From assembly GCF_000149955.1 (NCBI RefSeq), contig NC_030987.1, positions 3,777,190 through 3,841,189 of the forward strand: a stretch of DNA of 64,000 bases, written 5' to 3'. The notes below the pieces were generated by a model. The model saw only the letters and a list, made by a program, of their open reading frames with translations, searched no databases and had not been told where the DNA came from. Shown here piece by piece: positions 23,026-35,243 of the stretch; the stretch's first letter is position 1; every line of letters starts with the position of its first letter. A program made the translations under genes and the position numbers. The stretch comes from Fusarium oxysporum f. sp. lycopersici 4287 (lineage: Eukaryota > Ascomycota > Sordariomycetes > Hypocreales > Nectriaceae).

Positions 23026-23887
23026 TTAGTTGGCTGGCAGTCGCTCCACGACTGTGGCCATCTCCTCATCTGTGTATATTCTGAAGCCCTTCTCCTTGGT
23101 TACGCTGGCCAACTGCACGTTCTTGGCATCAAGCTTCTCCTCCATGACCTGCTTCAATGTCTTTAGAACAAGGGTCTCTGCGTCTGTGAGCGTCAAAGAC
23201 TATGAAAATGTCAGCTTTGCTGCCTCTAAACTGCTGTAGCTTTGTAAATGTACCTTGTGGTATTCGTTCTGTAGCTCAGCCTGAGCGCCTTCGGAACCAG
23301 AGCCAATAGCCTTGGCATCGTAGCGGTAAAAGGTACCACTGGGCTCAGCGTGGAACAGTTGAGGACCATCCTCATCAAAGCCAGCAATGAGCAGAGCCAC
23401 ACCAAAGGGACGACTCATGATAGTCTCCTCACCATCAGCACCCTCACCGAAGCGCAGAGCAAGATCGCAGATGGCCTGGGTGCAGCTCTCGACACGGAGG
23501 GGCTCGTTGTAGTTGAAGGCGTGGGACTGGCTCTCGACACGGGCGTGCTCGACCATGGAGCGGGCATCGGCCTGGAGACCTGACATGGCGCAGCCAATGT
23601 GGCGGTCGATCTCGACGATCTTCTCGACGGAGGAGGTCTCGAGGAGGGTCGAGGTGACGCGCTTCTCGACGCCGAGGATAACACCCTCGGATGTGGCTAC
23701 GCCGATGGCCGTGGAGCCGAGCTTGATGGCCTCGAGAGAGTATTCGACCTGGAAGAGACGACCTTCGGGGGAGAAGGTGTTGATGCCTCGGTCTGGCGCA
23801 GATGTTAGTTGACGTTCTGAGTATGGAGAGCATTCAGCTTCAGGGGGAAAAGGTGGACATGCCGTATTCAGATCTTGCCATAAACAT
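23026..23887 (-). CDS. PUP2: 20S proteasome subunit alpha5
   Basis: Alpha-ring subunit of the 20S proteasome, a structural and gate-forming part with no catalytic Thr. Exons 23863-23887, 23254-23792 and 23026-23199 give 245 residues (yeast Pup2 is 260). The first exon encodes MFMARSEY, then [20 protein letters not shown], the alpha-subunit signature. The body carries [21 protein letters not shown] and [13 protein letters not shown] as in alpha5. The last exon encodes [20 protein letters not shown]. Intron 1 has a GC donor (TACG/GCATGT) and CAG acceptor with a CTAAC branch; no GT donor in this stretch restores the frame. An automatic model could instead extend the open frame to 24120 and add about 110 spurious residues. 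It is divergent from the GCP2 gene. Confidence 0.95.
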
Positions 23888-24592
23888 CTTGGCGGTTTGT
23901 GTGTAGTGGTGATAGCTAGGCTAGAGAAGGGCGGAAGATTTCCTGGTATATGAAGAGACCGAGTTCGTGAATAGAAGTATCCAAGTGGATATGACGAGTT
24001 GAATTCGTGGGCGAGAAGTCGAATTGCCTGCTGAGTAGTCGAGAGTGGGAAGGCTGAAGGAGAGAGCAAGTCAATGGATGATGGGAGTGAGGATGTGAGC
24101 TCTGGTGGAGTTGCAGGCAAGCAGTCCGCCTACGTAGCCGCGCTGCACACTAACGTTTGAAGCTGGAGCCTTCTGTAATTGCTTAGCCACAGTTTCACCG
24201 CCACAATTCGACATGACGATAATAGAGGGCTACTAGGTATGGTATAGCTACGATCTATATCTTAGCAAATCTATTTCTGGTTATAGCTGTTAGACTGCTA
24301 TTATGATTGCTTGATAAAAAGACAGAATACTTATTTTAAATAGTTTCCAAGCATAACAGCCTGCTCTTACATATTCTGTATTGTTTAGGTAGCTGTATGT
24401 ACCCCACGTCGCGTCGGAACTCGTCGCGCAATTCGATTGGGCACAAACACTTACAGCTCCCCCAAATCAACAACCTCTAGCTACTAGACCTGAGCCGACT
24501 ACAACTACAACCACAACCAAACTCTCTACCACAACCTTCATAAGAGAAACCTCACCCAAAGTTTCTCTTTTCAGATGTAGCCCGGCCATACA
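23888..24592. promoter_or_regulatory. Shared upstream interval of PUP2 and GCP2 genes
   Basis: 705 bases between divergent start codons. The part next to the GCP2 gene is C/A-rich with ACAACCACAACC-like leader sequence; the middle (about 24200-24390) is AT-rich. I saw no clear proteasome control element (GGTGGCAAA). An open minus-strand frame through 24120 is the unspliced extension of PUP2 and is not counted as coding. Confidence 0.45.
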
Positions 24593-27474
24593 ATGGCTTC
24601 CGGCGCACCACGAGCATCGGGCCGAACCAGCGCCAACGATTATCGCGAAGAAAGGCCCCGCGTATCGACCAACCTCAAGGGCGAGCGCTCCGATTCTCGC
24701 AAGGGTCCTCCTTCGACGACCCAGTCCACTTTCTCAAATGTTCATAAACGATCTGCTTCAGGGAACCCGAGGGCATCGAGCCGCAACGAGGAGGAGCGGC
24801 GTTTTGAGGCGAGGAGGGTGACGGAGCGTACTTTTGAAGCCCACCTTGAGCGTGCAGTCCCAAGAAATACAAGTCCAGAACGATCACATCGAAGAAACGC
24901 TCCTTCAGAGAGTAGGGCTACATCCAAGGCACCTAGACACGACACTCCTGAAGCTCGGCAGTCGAGAGCCGAGACTCCACTGGGTCTGTCTCTACTCTCC
25001 AAATCAGCCTCAAGGCCCCGAAACTGACAATCTGAAGCACCATGGAACCCCGAAGTAACTCTCCTACCGCATACAACAGCTCCTCTAGCCTCACGAATAT
25101 CAATACCTCCTCTAGCGTCGACCGTACCTCAAGCTCCTCAACCGAAACCTCTAGGCGAACTAAGCTTGGAGCTCCAAGAAGCCGCTATAGTGGAGGATCT
25201 ACTCTTTGTATTCATGGGATATGAAGGACAGTATATCAGATTCGCCAAAGGGTATAACCCGAACGAAGAGAGAGACAGATTATCTGGACCGAGTTTCAGA
25301 ACGTTACCTGGCCTTGACCCGAGTCTGCAGGACCTGACACAGTCAATGCTCAAGATGGCAACATATTATTCTGCCCTAGAAGCTTTTGTCGATGTCCAGA
25401 GCCGGGAAGAGTTTGGTGCAGTGAACCATGCTCTCTGCGCATCAATACGCAAGTTTCTGCATGACTATCTAGTCATGATTGCACAGCTCGAAACGCAGTT
25501 CCTCACTAGCGACACTTTCACAGTTCATGTGCTCAACATTCATACCATGTCCACAAGTCAGATGATGCTACAGCTGTACTCACTCGCTCATGAACTACTT
25601 AAAAAGAACGCTCTTCTCGACGACGAAACCGACGAATCTGAAGATAGTGCTGATGATTTTGAGAACATTCTCGAGACGCTTCGAGACGGAGGCGAGTTGG
25701 TACCAGGCAACATGACAGGCAAGAAGATTTGCAAAGGTGGCGTGGTCCTGGGTTTAATCACAAAACGTCTCGAATCTTTATCAGGTGACCCTTCAGCTCG
25801 AGCGTTGTTAACGACATTATTGCGGGACGCCAGCAAACCTTACATGGTTATGCTTAACGAATGGCTTCATCATGGTGGAATCCATGACCCTCATGCCGAG
25901 TTCCTCATCAAGGAACAAAAGAGCATTAAACGTGAGAGATTGGAACAAGATTACACTGATGAATATTGGGAGAGGAGATACACAATACGGGATCATGATG
26001 TTCCTCCACAACTCGAGGGTGTCAAGGACAAAGTTCTATTGGCGGGCAAGTATCTCAACGTTGTCCGCGAATGTGGTGGCGTCGATGTGAGCAAAGTCTC
26101 AAAAGACGTACCAGCCTCTTTCGACGACAACCGCTTCCTCGAAAACGTCAACAATGCTTACGCCCACGCCAACGAATCTCTCATGCAACTTCTCCTCACA
26201 GCTCACTCTCTACCTGCTCGTCTACGATCCCTCAAGCACTACTTCTTCCTCGATCCCTCAGACTACTTCTCCTATTTCCTCGAGCTGGGCGCCTCAGAGT
26301 TGCGCAAACCCGTCAAGTCTGTTAACACCGGCAAGCTGCAATCTTTACTGGATCTGGTCCTGCGTCAGCCCGGAAGTCTTGTCTCTCTTGATCCGTTCAA
26401 GGAGGATGTCAAGGTGGAAATGAATGAGATCGTTCTCACAAAGGCTCTGCAGCGTGTTGTTAACATCACGGGTATTGAGCAGGGAGAGGCGCTCCAGCCT
26501 GTTGCTAATCAGCCTATTGAGAATGATAAGAACGCTGTTGGCTTCACATCCCTGCAACTTGACTACTCCGTTCCTTTCCCTGTCTCGCTCGTCATCAGTC
26601 GAAAGACAGTATGGCGATACCAAGCTCTCTTCCGCTATCTCCTTTCACTCCGCTATCTTGAATCGCAACTCTCAACCACATGGCAAACACAGACTCGGGG
26701 TATTAGCTGGGCACACAAGGGTGCTTTGCGAAAACTTGAGATCTGGAAGCGACGTGTTTGGACACTTCGTGCCCGCATGTTGGTATTTGTACAACAACTC
26801 CTCTACTTTTGTACGGCTGAAGTCATCGAACCAAACTGGAACAAGTTCATGTCACGTCTAAAGACAAAGGATGAGCCTATGGACTCGAGTTTAGGAGTAC
26901 CAACACGGACTGTCGATGAGTTGATGCAGGATCATGTCGACTTTTTGGATACATGCCTCAAGGAGTGCATGCTCACCAACAGCAAGCTTTTGAGGGTAAG
27001 ACTTCCTCTTTTGCCAATTAATCCTTGTTCAATGACTAACTTCTCTTCCAGATCCATTCCAAACTCATGCAGACATGTACCATCTTCGCTGCCTACACAA
27101 ACTGGCTCACTCGTGAGCTCGAAAAGTCAGACCCAGACCTATCAGGCAATAACAAGCCCCCAACCATGACAGCAGATCAATGGAAGCGATTCCAGATGAC
27201 AAAGACGGTACAACGCGGCTCAACATCAGCTCATCATGACACCTCTGCTACCTCGGCTGGTAACGCTGAGGTAGATGCCCGTATTGACAATCTCTTTGAG
27301 ATCATCCGTAAATGGGAGGGCAATTTCAGTCGACATCTGCAGATCTTGCTTGATGCACTGAACCATTATGCTGCTACTGAGACAGTAGTCCTGTTGAGTC
27401 TGTGTGCGCGCTTGAGCACTGCGAATCAGGGTACAGAGTATGCTGGACTACGGCAGGAGGACGAGTCAACCTAA
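24593..27474 (+). CDS. SPC97: Gamma-tubulin complex component 2 (Spc97/GCP2)
   Basis: Subunit of the gamma-tubulin small complex that nucleates microtubules at spindle pole bodies. I read exons 24593-24983, 25038-26995 and 27052-27474, giving 923 residues (human GCP2 is 902). The N-terminal 130 residues are basic and Ser/Arg-rich. The GCP N domain starts with AAIVEDLLFVFMGYEGQYIRF, the grip1-type motif; MLNEWLHHGGIHDPHAEFLI and NVVRECGGV follow as in GCP2. The C-terminal domain includes SLVISRKTVWRYQALFRYLL and WNKFMSRL. The intron 1 donor at 24984 is clear from the frame, but the acceptor is uncertain. AGs ending at 25037, 25055, 25079, 25088, 25115, 25133 and 25154 all keep the same phase, so up to 39 residues here may be absent or optional. 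Confidence 0.9.
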
Positions 27475-28066
27475 ACTATAAGACTTGCTAGACAAAAGGC
27501 GATGGCAAAGGGGCGTTATAGGGATCAGTAGATTAGGATCATTATCAAAATAAGATACCATCAAACAACTTTTCAACCCTGACATGCGCCTGATTTTTCT
27601 CGAGGTCAAAGATCTACTGAAAAACTTCATTGATTGTCTATATCATAAGGCCCCATATTCCCATTGATCTCCCACTGAAAAGCCTGTTTCCCCCAGGTAC
27701 GCCATGCAGCAAATCCCAGGGTCGTATTTTGTAGTACCGCATGCCACTCAACGCTTGCCACCCCATCCCGTTCCCAGCCCATGATCCCATAATGCAATAT
27801 AAGAAGAACAAACCATCTCGTGAGAGCCAGGTGTATAGCCTTGCCCGAGAACGAAGAACAAAAAAAGTAACACATCCCATGATGCCTGAGCGCTCACGCT
27901 CAGGATGATGCTACTCGAGCCCGAAACGACTCACTTCCAGTGAGTTGAGAAAAAGGCCTTGAGAGAAAATAACTAAGTAGATAAGGAAGAAAAGCACACC
28001 GAAAACTCCCGTCTCATGCGGTCATTAATGCTCCAGTACCCAACGGGACTGAGGCTTGTTCGTCAC
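27475..28066. other. Convergent interval, GCP2/SNF2 genes
   Basis: 592 bases between facing stop codons. It contains only short overlapping open frames and presumably two 3' untranslated regions. No gene seen. Confidence 0.55.
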
Positions 28067-31000
28067 TCATTTGAAAAGACTACGCAGATCCATCAACTTT
28101 TGCCGAGCTGCCTCCGCCTTGTCTAAGCTCCTGTTTTGGCCATCCATGCTCAAGCTGGCAAGCTTCATCTTCTTCTCCTGAAGCTCCAGCATCTTCTCTT
28201 CAAAACTGTCCCGCATAATGTATCGAACGGTGCGGACAGGCCGCTTCTGCCCCAGCCGATGGACACGGTCGATAGCCTGAGCCTCGGCGGCTGGGTTGTA
28301 TTGCGGTTCCATCACGTATACGCTGTTTCCAGCAGTCAAGTTCAGACCCAGACCACCGGCCATGATTGATACCAAGATCACATGGACAGTGCTGTCCTCG
28401 CGAAATCTGTCCATGGCGGTGGTTCTTTGTGTGCGGCTCATACTGCCGTCGAGCCTGGTGAACACGATCTCGTTGGCGTTGAGTGCAAGCTCAATGAGGT
28501 CCAGATGAGAAGTCCAGCCTGAGAAAACTACCGATTTGTACGGAGGTTCAGACGGGTTTGCCTCACTCGCTGCCTTGGACTTTAGGAGATCTTCGATCAA
28601 AGCGCGAGTCTTTGTATGCGGGCCGTCATACTTGTCGAAATTCTTGACAGCATTTCGTGACTTGGGCTTGGCTGGACCGTCATGCTCCGCGTCCACCTCC
28701 CTTCGGTGAAGCTGTACAAAAGCATGTCTCACGTAGGCATTGCAGACTGGACAATATCCACTGTTCTCGCCCTCTGGCATCAGAGCTTTGGCCCGTTCCT
28801 TAAACGTTTTGATGCAGTTTCGGCAAATGACATGGAAACAAGGCGTCATGAAACCCAGAATATCATCCTGACCTTCTGTTTCAATATTAGAGCTCTCGTT
28901 GGAGCTGATCCTCCTGCTGCATTGAATGCATGCGTCGTTGTTGGTCTCTTGCATCAATGTAAACATCTCGTGTGCTTTCTGATCGGAAAGTGCTGGCTTG
29001 TCGTCATCGTCATCATCATCAATGTCGATTGCCATCTCTGCCGACATTCCTTGCAATGTATCTAGGTCGGCGTCATTGAGTAAATCCTTTCCGTGCGCGC
29101 AGAGTAGTCGAAGTCGTAGAATTGCCTTGAGAATGTGGATGTAGGTATTACCGCCCAGTGCCTGGCCATTATTAGTTCCAGCGAGCACCTTGACTCGATC
29201 CTGCGCATTCTTTGCGAACAAGTCGTAGATACTGCGTTCCTCGGGACTGAAATCAAGTCTCACCACAAGGTCCTCTCGAGGAGGCAGGTCAATCTTGTCT
29301 TTCAATCGACGTAACGTGATTGTGTCTACGAGGATTCGGAGTTTGGGCACGATCTCAGGATCGCATGCCTTGAATGGCTCCACAATGTATCGAAGGAACT
29401 TGGATCGATCGTGGAATGGGTGCAGTCGAAGGAAGGCCAATAGGGCAGCAAGGTCGTCCAACCGGTTCTGCACGGGTGTACCGGTGACGGCCCAGCGTCG
29501 GTCTGCCTGCAGTCGACAGATGGCCTTGAACTGGAGAGTGCTGTGTTCACGAATCATGTGAGCTTCATCCAGCACAATCCTGAACCAGCCAATCTGTTCC
29601 AATGGATATTGGCCATCCTTCTTCTTTCGACGAGAACTGAGTTCATTCGATACAGAGCCATAGGTGGTAATCACGAGGTCGAAGTTTGCGAGTCTTGCAG
29701 GGTCCTTGATTCTGTTTGGGCCGTGATAAATGTGGTAGTCGAGAGCACCAGGTCGAATGTGTTGCTTGATCTGTTCCTCCCAGTTTGTTACCGTACTGAG
29801 AGGGCAGACAAGCAAGGTGGTCTTTGCGTTCCTCATCAACGGAGTCAAGGCAAGAGTCGGCTGCTGGGAGAGAACCTCGTGTTTTGTCGGTTTCTGCTCG
29901 GGCGCTTCTGGCTGGACAGGTGCTTGTCGTTCCCACTCATACGCAGCATCGGTGGATGTCGTGATCAAGGACAAAATGCTGAGCGTTTTACCAAGGCCCA
30001 TCATGTCAGCCAGAATTCCTCCCCGAGTTTCCGCTGGTGGCCTGGCCTGGTTTTGACCAGTGATAACGTTGAAGTATATCCGCTGGCCAGCGGGGCCAAA
30101 TTTGTCTTGCCAGAAGGAAACCATAGTCTTTTCATATGCCTGCGCCTCCCGGGGCTTTTCTCTGGTCATCATGAAGAACAATCCTTGCTTCTGATGCTTA
30201 AGCAGAGGCGTCAGGATATCCTGGCTAGGTTCCATCTCCGGCAAATCATCGTTTCGTGTGAGGGAATCGAAGACGCCCATAACTTCCGAACGAATCTCCT
30301 CCACGGTTCGGTTGTTGAAGGTGCTGGTGTAAGAGGCATTTTGCCCATCGTTTGTAGGCACAGTAGAATATACTTTTGGAGGTGGGGGACGATATTCGAG
30401 AACATGAGGGTTCTGAACACGAATTCCCTTCTGAACGAGATAAGGGGCCAGCAACTTCAGGCCAAACTTGCTCAGATGAGCTCCTACGTTCCTAGCGTAC
30501 TTGATGGGCCCATACATGACGATGTCGAGGGTATAGGATCGTGAGGTGGGCTGGCCAGGCTCCTCGCCGGGCTTCTTTGGCTGCGGCGGGATTCGGCTGT
30601 CCGTTCTCAGGTGAATGTTTGAGTCGAGAAGAGGCGCAACGGCACGAGCACCTTGGTTTTCTACCAGACCAATGATCTGTCGTGTGTGGTCGTAGGCTTG
30701 TATCTTAAGCGATGTATCACCTACCTGCCGCTTGAGCACAACTTTGATTGCAGGTTGGTAGTTTGGACCCCAGACACTCTGTTGGGTGCCTGGCTTTGGC
30801 GAAGGGACTCGAGTGCAGCCCAATGAAGCCTTGATCATTCCGTAGCAAACCTCTTCCTCGCGGGGATCTTGAACGACTACGTCCTCGTCGTCATTTCCTG
30901 GTCGTGTTAGTAACATTGCATAAAGTGACTCTCGACGGGACTTACCACTAGTGAGATCAACTGTCATGGCTGGTGACGCAGTTGCACTATTGGCTTCTTT

Positions 31001-31577
31001 GCGTTTGTCTGTAACATATTGACCCAGAATTCCACTTCCGCCCTGTGCTGGAGGGGTCATAAAATTGTGAACCCCCTCGCTGTCTTCGGTTCTCCTTCGC
31101 TTTGGTTGAGGAACGACAGAGCGATGCTGAACATTATTCGCACGCTCAATGAAGTGGCCTGCACCATTGAAACCATTGGCATAACTACTGCCTGGAGTGG
31201 ATGAGCGACTGGAGGGACCAGCAGATGGGGTGTCATTAGGACTGGAGAACTGAAAGACCATGGAGTTGTTGTGCATGTTCATGTTCATTTGAGGTCTGGG
31301 CTGCATTCTCTGAGCCGGGTGAGCATGATGGAGAGATGGAGAGAACTGGCCCTGCCCGGAGTTTACGAGGTTCGGAGTTGAAACAGCTCTCTGGTTCGGC
31401 TGAAGTAATGCAACTGGATTCCATGGTGGAACACCGTTTGCAGAGTGAGATGGTTGACCTGGATGAAGTTAGCTCTGATTCTGATTCATGAGATGGAACA
31501 GGATGAAATGGGAAGTTGTTGGTTGGGGAACTGGGAAGATATTGACTGGAGGAGAGGAATATACCATTTGTAGCCAT
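28067..31577 (-). CDS. SNF2-family ATPase with embedded RING (HLTF/Rad5-like)
   Basis: A nuclear DNA translocase with likely ubiquitin-ligase activity, of the Rad5/Rad16/HLTF subfamily active in replication-stress repair or chromatin remodelling. Exons 31565-31577, 30946-31458 and 28067-30897 give 1118 residues. The first exon encodes MATNG. After a low-complexity N terminus, residues about 190-300 (IIGLVENQGARAVAPLLDS, VMYGPIKYARNVGAHLSKFGLKL) look like a HIRAN-type DNA-end module. The ATPase core has Walker A DMMGLGKT near 473 and DEAH near 617. A C3HC4 RING (CIQCSRRI, CFHVICRNCI, CPVC) sits near 832-894 between the two lobes. Motif VI QAIDRVHRLGQ is near 1052. An Asp run precedes the RING. 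Intron 2 (30898-30945) is 48 nt, stop-free and in frame. Which paralogue this is cannot be settled here. Confidence 0.9.
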
Positions 31578-33256
31578 CCTTTATGAAGGCCGCAGGTGGC
31601 AGGCGGCTACTTGCAGGATGCAGTTCAAGAAGGGTGTTGTGCGGGTTAGTTTCATGAGAAGAGGTACCGTTCTCATGAGAAGTAAGTACCTTATATAGAA
31701 CTTGGGGGATGAGTGCTTTTGTTGTATCTGAAAGATAGCAGAAAATGGATAAAAGAGAGTGCAGAGTGCAGTGAAGAGATGTTTTAAACGAACACGTGCA
31801 TGCACTCTCAGTTGAACGTGATTGAGATTGAGTTGAGTTGAATGTGAAGAGGCGAGACGATGCAAGGCGATGTGATGCGATGATAAGCCGCTGGCCTCGT
31901 TATCAAGGACGAGGGGCGAAGAAGGGAAAGAAGAGCTCCAGTTTGTAGAGAAGACAGAAGTTGGAGATAAATAGTTTAAAGAGTCAAAAATGACTCTTTT
32001 CAGTGACCAGACTCTAGAAGGAGAGTCAAGGTTAAAAAGTTGAAGCACCAAAAGATTGGATATTTGCTTGATCTTTTAGAGCGCTGAACTTGGGCTGTAG
32101 ATTTGGAAGCACGTCCCCTGGATGGCGCGTGACAAAGCGTGACTTTCACCCTGGAGCTCTCCAGTGGAGGAGATGCAGTGGTCACGCAGCCAAAAGAGCC
32201 CACGCTGGGCGCCTAAAACTAAACCAAGATGGGTGAATGGTGCCCACCTTTTTTCCTCAACTGCGAGCACATGATCAAAAGACGGGAGGCAATCGAGGCT
32301 TTTTCCCTCTCAATTCTGACTACATCTACGGGCTGTTTATCAGATCTATCTCCTTATGGGCCAATAGCAGATCAAACTGCCAGTAACAGCCCAAGCTAGT
32401 CAAAAAGGTGGTCTCATAACACCAAGGAATAACACGTAATTCCTGATATACAGACTGAAGCTATCTCGATCCATCCCATCCCACGACTAACACGAATCAA
32501 TCAATCACTCACTCTAGTGACTCTACCAACATTTGGGTTTCAAAGCTCGATACTAATTCTGCATGTGGCTGTTTTGATCCCCGATAACCTTAAAATAAAT
32601 ACGTTTAATCATGTGAAAGAGGCCCAAACACAAGCCATTGCTTACTCTCCATAACAACCTATATCCGTGTTCCCCGCCATCATCAGTCCGTGATGGATCG
32701 ACATTCATGATACTGGCCGAATAAATAATTTCACGACTGTCTACCGGAGATTTCTTGGAACTAAAATGGTCTATTTGATCATTACAATAAGGCATAGATA
32801 GTATGCGGAATTATGATAGGATTATCAAGATTCTCCCACTATTGAACTAGCTGATCTGTTGTTTTAACAAATAACTAGCCTTGCCTGTATTGGATTCTTA
32901 TTTCTACGTTTTGATAGAGAATTGAGGTTGAAATAGCACTTATAACAGAGTCAGTGAATAAAATCGAGGAATGCTCCCCCAAATGATGTATATCGACTGC
33001 GCCGCCACTAACAATTTACTGCACCTCAATTAACTAACTCGACCATGAAATTTTTGTGGATGAGCAAAGTGAAAGTGCCCCGCCATTCTGTTGGATCCCC
33101 CGCTGAACCTCCACGTCGGGCAAAGCCTCATCAGCCATTAATCAACCTCACTCCAAAGGCCTTCGCAACGAATCTAAAGGGCCTCTCTCTTGCACCGTTA
33201 ATTGCACTTGTCGGTAACAAGCCAGGGTCGCCAAGTCGCCCTCGTCATCAGCAGCC
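31578..33256. other. 1.7 kb divergent interval SNF2 gene/SRP68
   Basis: Lies between two divergent start codons. The side next to the SNF2 gene has many short TGAG/GAGTT-like repeats; about 32540-33000 is AT-rich. Only short open frames on both strands, none recognisable. It should contain two promoters. Confidence 0.5.
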
Positions 33257-35243
33257 ATGGATATCACCAAATTCGTCGTCCAAGGCCGCGACCAGGCTCT
33301 CCTCTACGGCGATTACTCGACTTATCACAAGAGCTTGTCTAAGAAGCTGCTAAGCTGCCGCAAGAAGCTCAACATTGCGACTAAGAATCGCGGAAAGTTT
33401 CACGACCATGACAAGGTCACCGCAGAAAAGATCGCAGAGAACCATGAGTAGGCACATTCCGAGACTCGAAATCCAAAAACTAGCCTGACATGAAACCAGA
33501 TATGTCCATCTACTTCTTCTTACAAGCGAGCGGGCGTGGGCTCAGACCATGAGCATGAAGTCCGGTCATACGAGCGATACCAAGGGAATCACGGGCCGAA
33601 CTCGATCGCATATTGCCTCCCGTCTCACCAAGGCCACCCGTGCTGCCGACGAGCTTGTCGAAGCCCTCTCTCAGACCGACGTATCCGGCGCTTCCCAAAC
33701 CGATATCCTCGAGGCAACCGCATACGCTTCTCTTATCCGTGGTACCGCTGCATTCGAAAAGCAGAGCTGGGAACCGAGTTTGCGCAACTATGCCACGGCA
33801 CGTGTCATCTACAGTGCGCTTGCAACTGGAACCAATGGCGATTTATACAAGGACTTGCTCGCCGAAACCATCGATCCGTCTATCCGATACGCCGCCTACC
33901 AACTTCAGACACCTCGAACTGTCCCGATTCCCATCATTGCTCGAAAGGCGTTCCCTCAATCTGACTCGAACCTCGTCAAGCAGATCAACGATATCGACCC
34001 CACTATTCTCAAATCAGACGAAGCAAAGGCCAAGGATGGAATCGCCAGTGCTGAAGGCGCACCTAAGACCCTGACTTGGAGGTCTCGGGAGGTCAACATC
34101 GAAGATGCGCAAATTGCAATGGCGTGGGGTGCTGTACTCGCTGCGAAGGATCGATTGGCCAAGGATCTTGCTGAACCCAAGGGACGAGGACCTTATGAAC
34201 TTGCTGGCGCTTATGACGAAATTCTCATGCTCAGCCAGGATGCTGTTGATGCCACCAAGCAGGCAATTGATGAGATGAGGGCCGAGGGTGTTGAACAAGG
34301 CGATGCCAGGATGCAGAGTCTGCAAATCACACGTACCGCCGTCAACTTCGAAACCATCAGCTGGAGAATTGGTCGCAGCAGGGTTTTGACAGGAGAACAC
34401 GACGGTGCCCCTGAGGAGTACAATGTGTTGAGGAAACGAAAGGGCAAGCCAGCCCCAGAAGCAGTCAAGCCTGTAAAGGAGATTCCTACGGGCAAGAAGC
34501 TGGCTAAGCTGAAGGAGAAGGTTGCTCTGTATGACGGTATTCTGCAGAACATTGAGTCTATCACAGAACTTCCTGGTGTGGCTAACGATCAGGGGTTGGC
34601 TGAACAAATTGCCGCCTACGTGAAGTACTTCGAAGCTCTCAAGTAAGTCACAACCTTAACCTAGCATTTGCTTGTTTTCTAACAAAACTTTAGGGCTCTG
34701 GCAATCGCTCGTTCACATGCCATCTCCAGCAACCTGGCTGCTGCTCTAGCTCTCATCAACCACGCAGACGGTCTTGTCGAGGAGTCTCAGTCAAGCATCT
34801 CATCTTCTGATGGATCATCAAACCGCACTCCCCTCAATCTGACCGTGTCCGCCGAAGATGCCGAGTATCTCCAAACTCTTCTCAACGGCGAGCTTCAACG
34901 TCACCGAGCTATTGTTCACGCCGACGCCCTCCGCAAGAACCACAAGCTGAGCGCCTCGGATGCCGTGAAGCAGCCTCTTATAGGAAGTCTGCATCAGTAC
35001 CCCGTTGGTGGCGTTAATCTGTCGCACGTCGTCGAATTCCCCCCTAAGCTTGCCACCATCCCTGTGAAGCCTATCTTCCTTGACGTGGCATGGAACTACA
35101 TCGATTATCCCAACAAGGTGCCTAAGCAGCAACAGCAACAACAAGCAGCAGCAGCAGCAGCGCCTTCTCAGGCGGATACCCCTGAGAGGACAGAATCACC
35201 AGCTCCAGCGAAGAGAGGATGGTTCGGTTTCGGAAGATCATAG
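33257..35243 (+). CDS. SRP68: Signal recognition particle subunit SRP68
   Basis: Component of the signal recognition particle that binds SRP RNA together with SRP72, part of co-translational targeting to the ER. Exons 33257-33447, 33500-34642 and 34694-35243 give 627 residues, the same order as human SRP68 (627) and yeast Srp68 (599). The N terminus MDITKFVVQGRDQALLYGDY and YHKSLSKKLLSCRKKLNI carries the basic RNA-binding start of the family. YVHLLLLTSERAWAQTMSMK and the following TPR-like helices complete the RNA-binding domain. The C-terminal part (NLSHVVEFPPKLATIPVKPIFLDVAWNYI) is the SRP72-binding region. A Gln then Ala run (CAG/CAA/GCA repeats, about 35127-35162) and a GWFGFGRS end follow. 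Both introns are GT-AG. Confidence 0.94.
35127..35163 (+). repeat. CAG/CAA trinucleotide repeat in SRP68
   Basis: Imperfect tandem CAG/CAA and GCA triplets encode a run of glutamines followed by alanines near the SRP68 C terminus. This is a likely length-polymorphic site and does not break the frame. Confidence 0.85.

Noticed and set aside
23863..24120. Extended N terminus of PUP2 from an ATG at 24120
   Set aside because: It reads through the GC-AG intron and gives a Ser/Pro-rich segment absent from alpha5 subunits; the spliced start matches the family.
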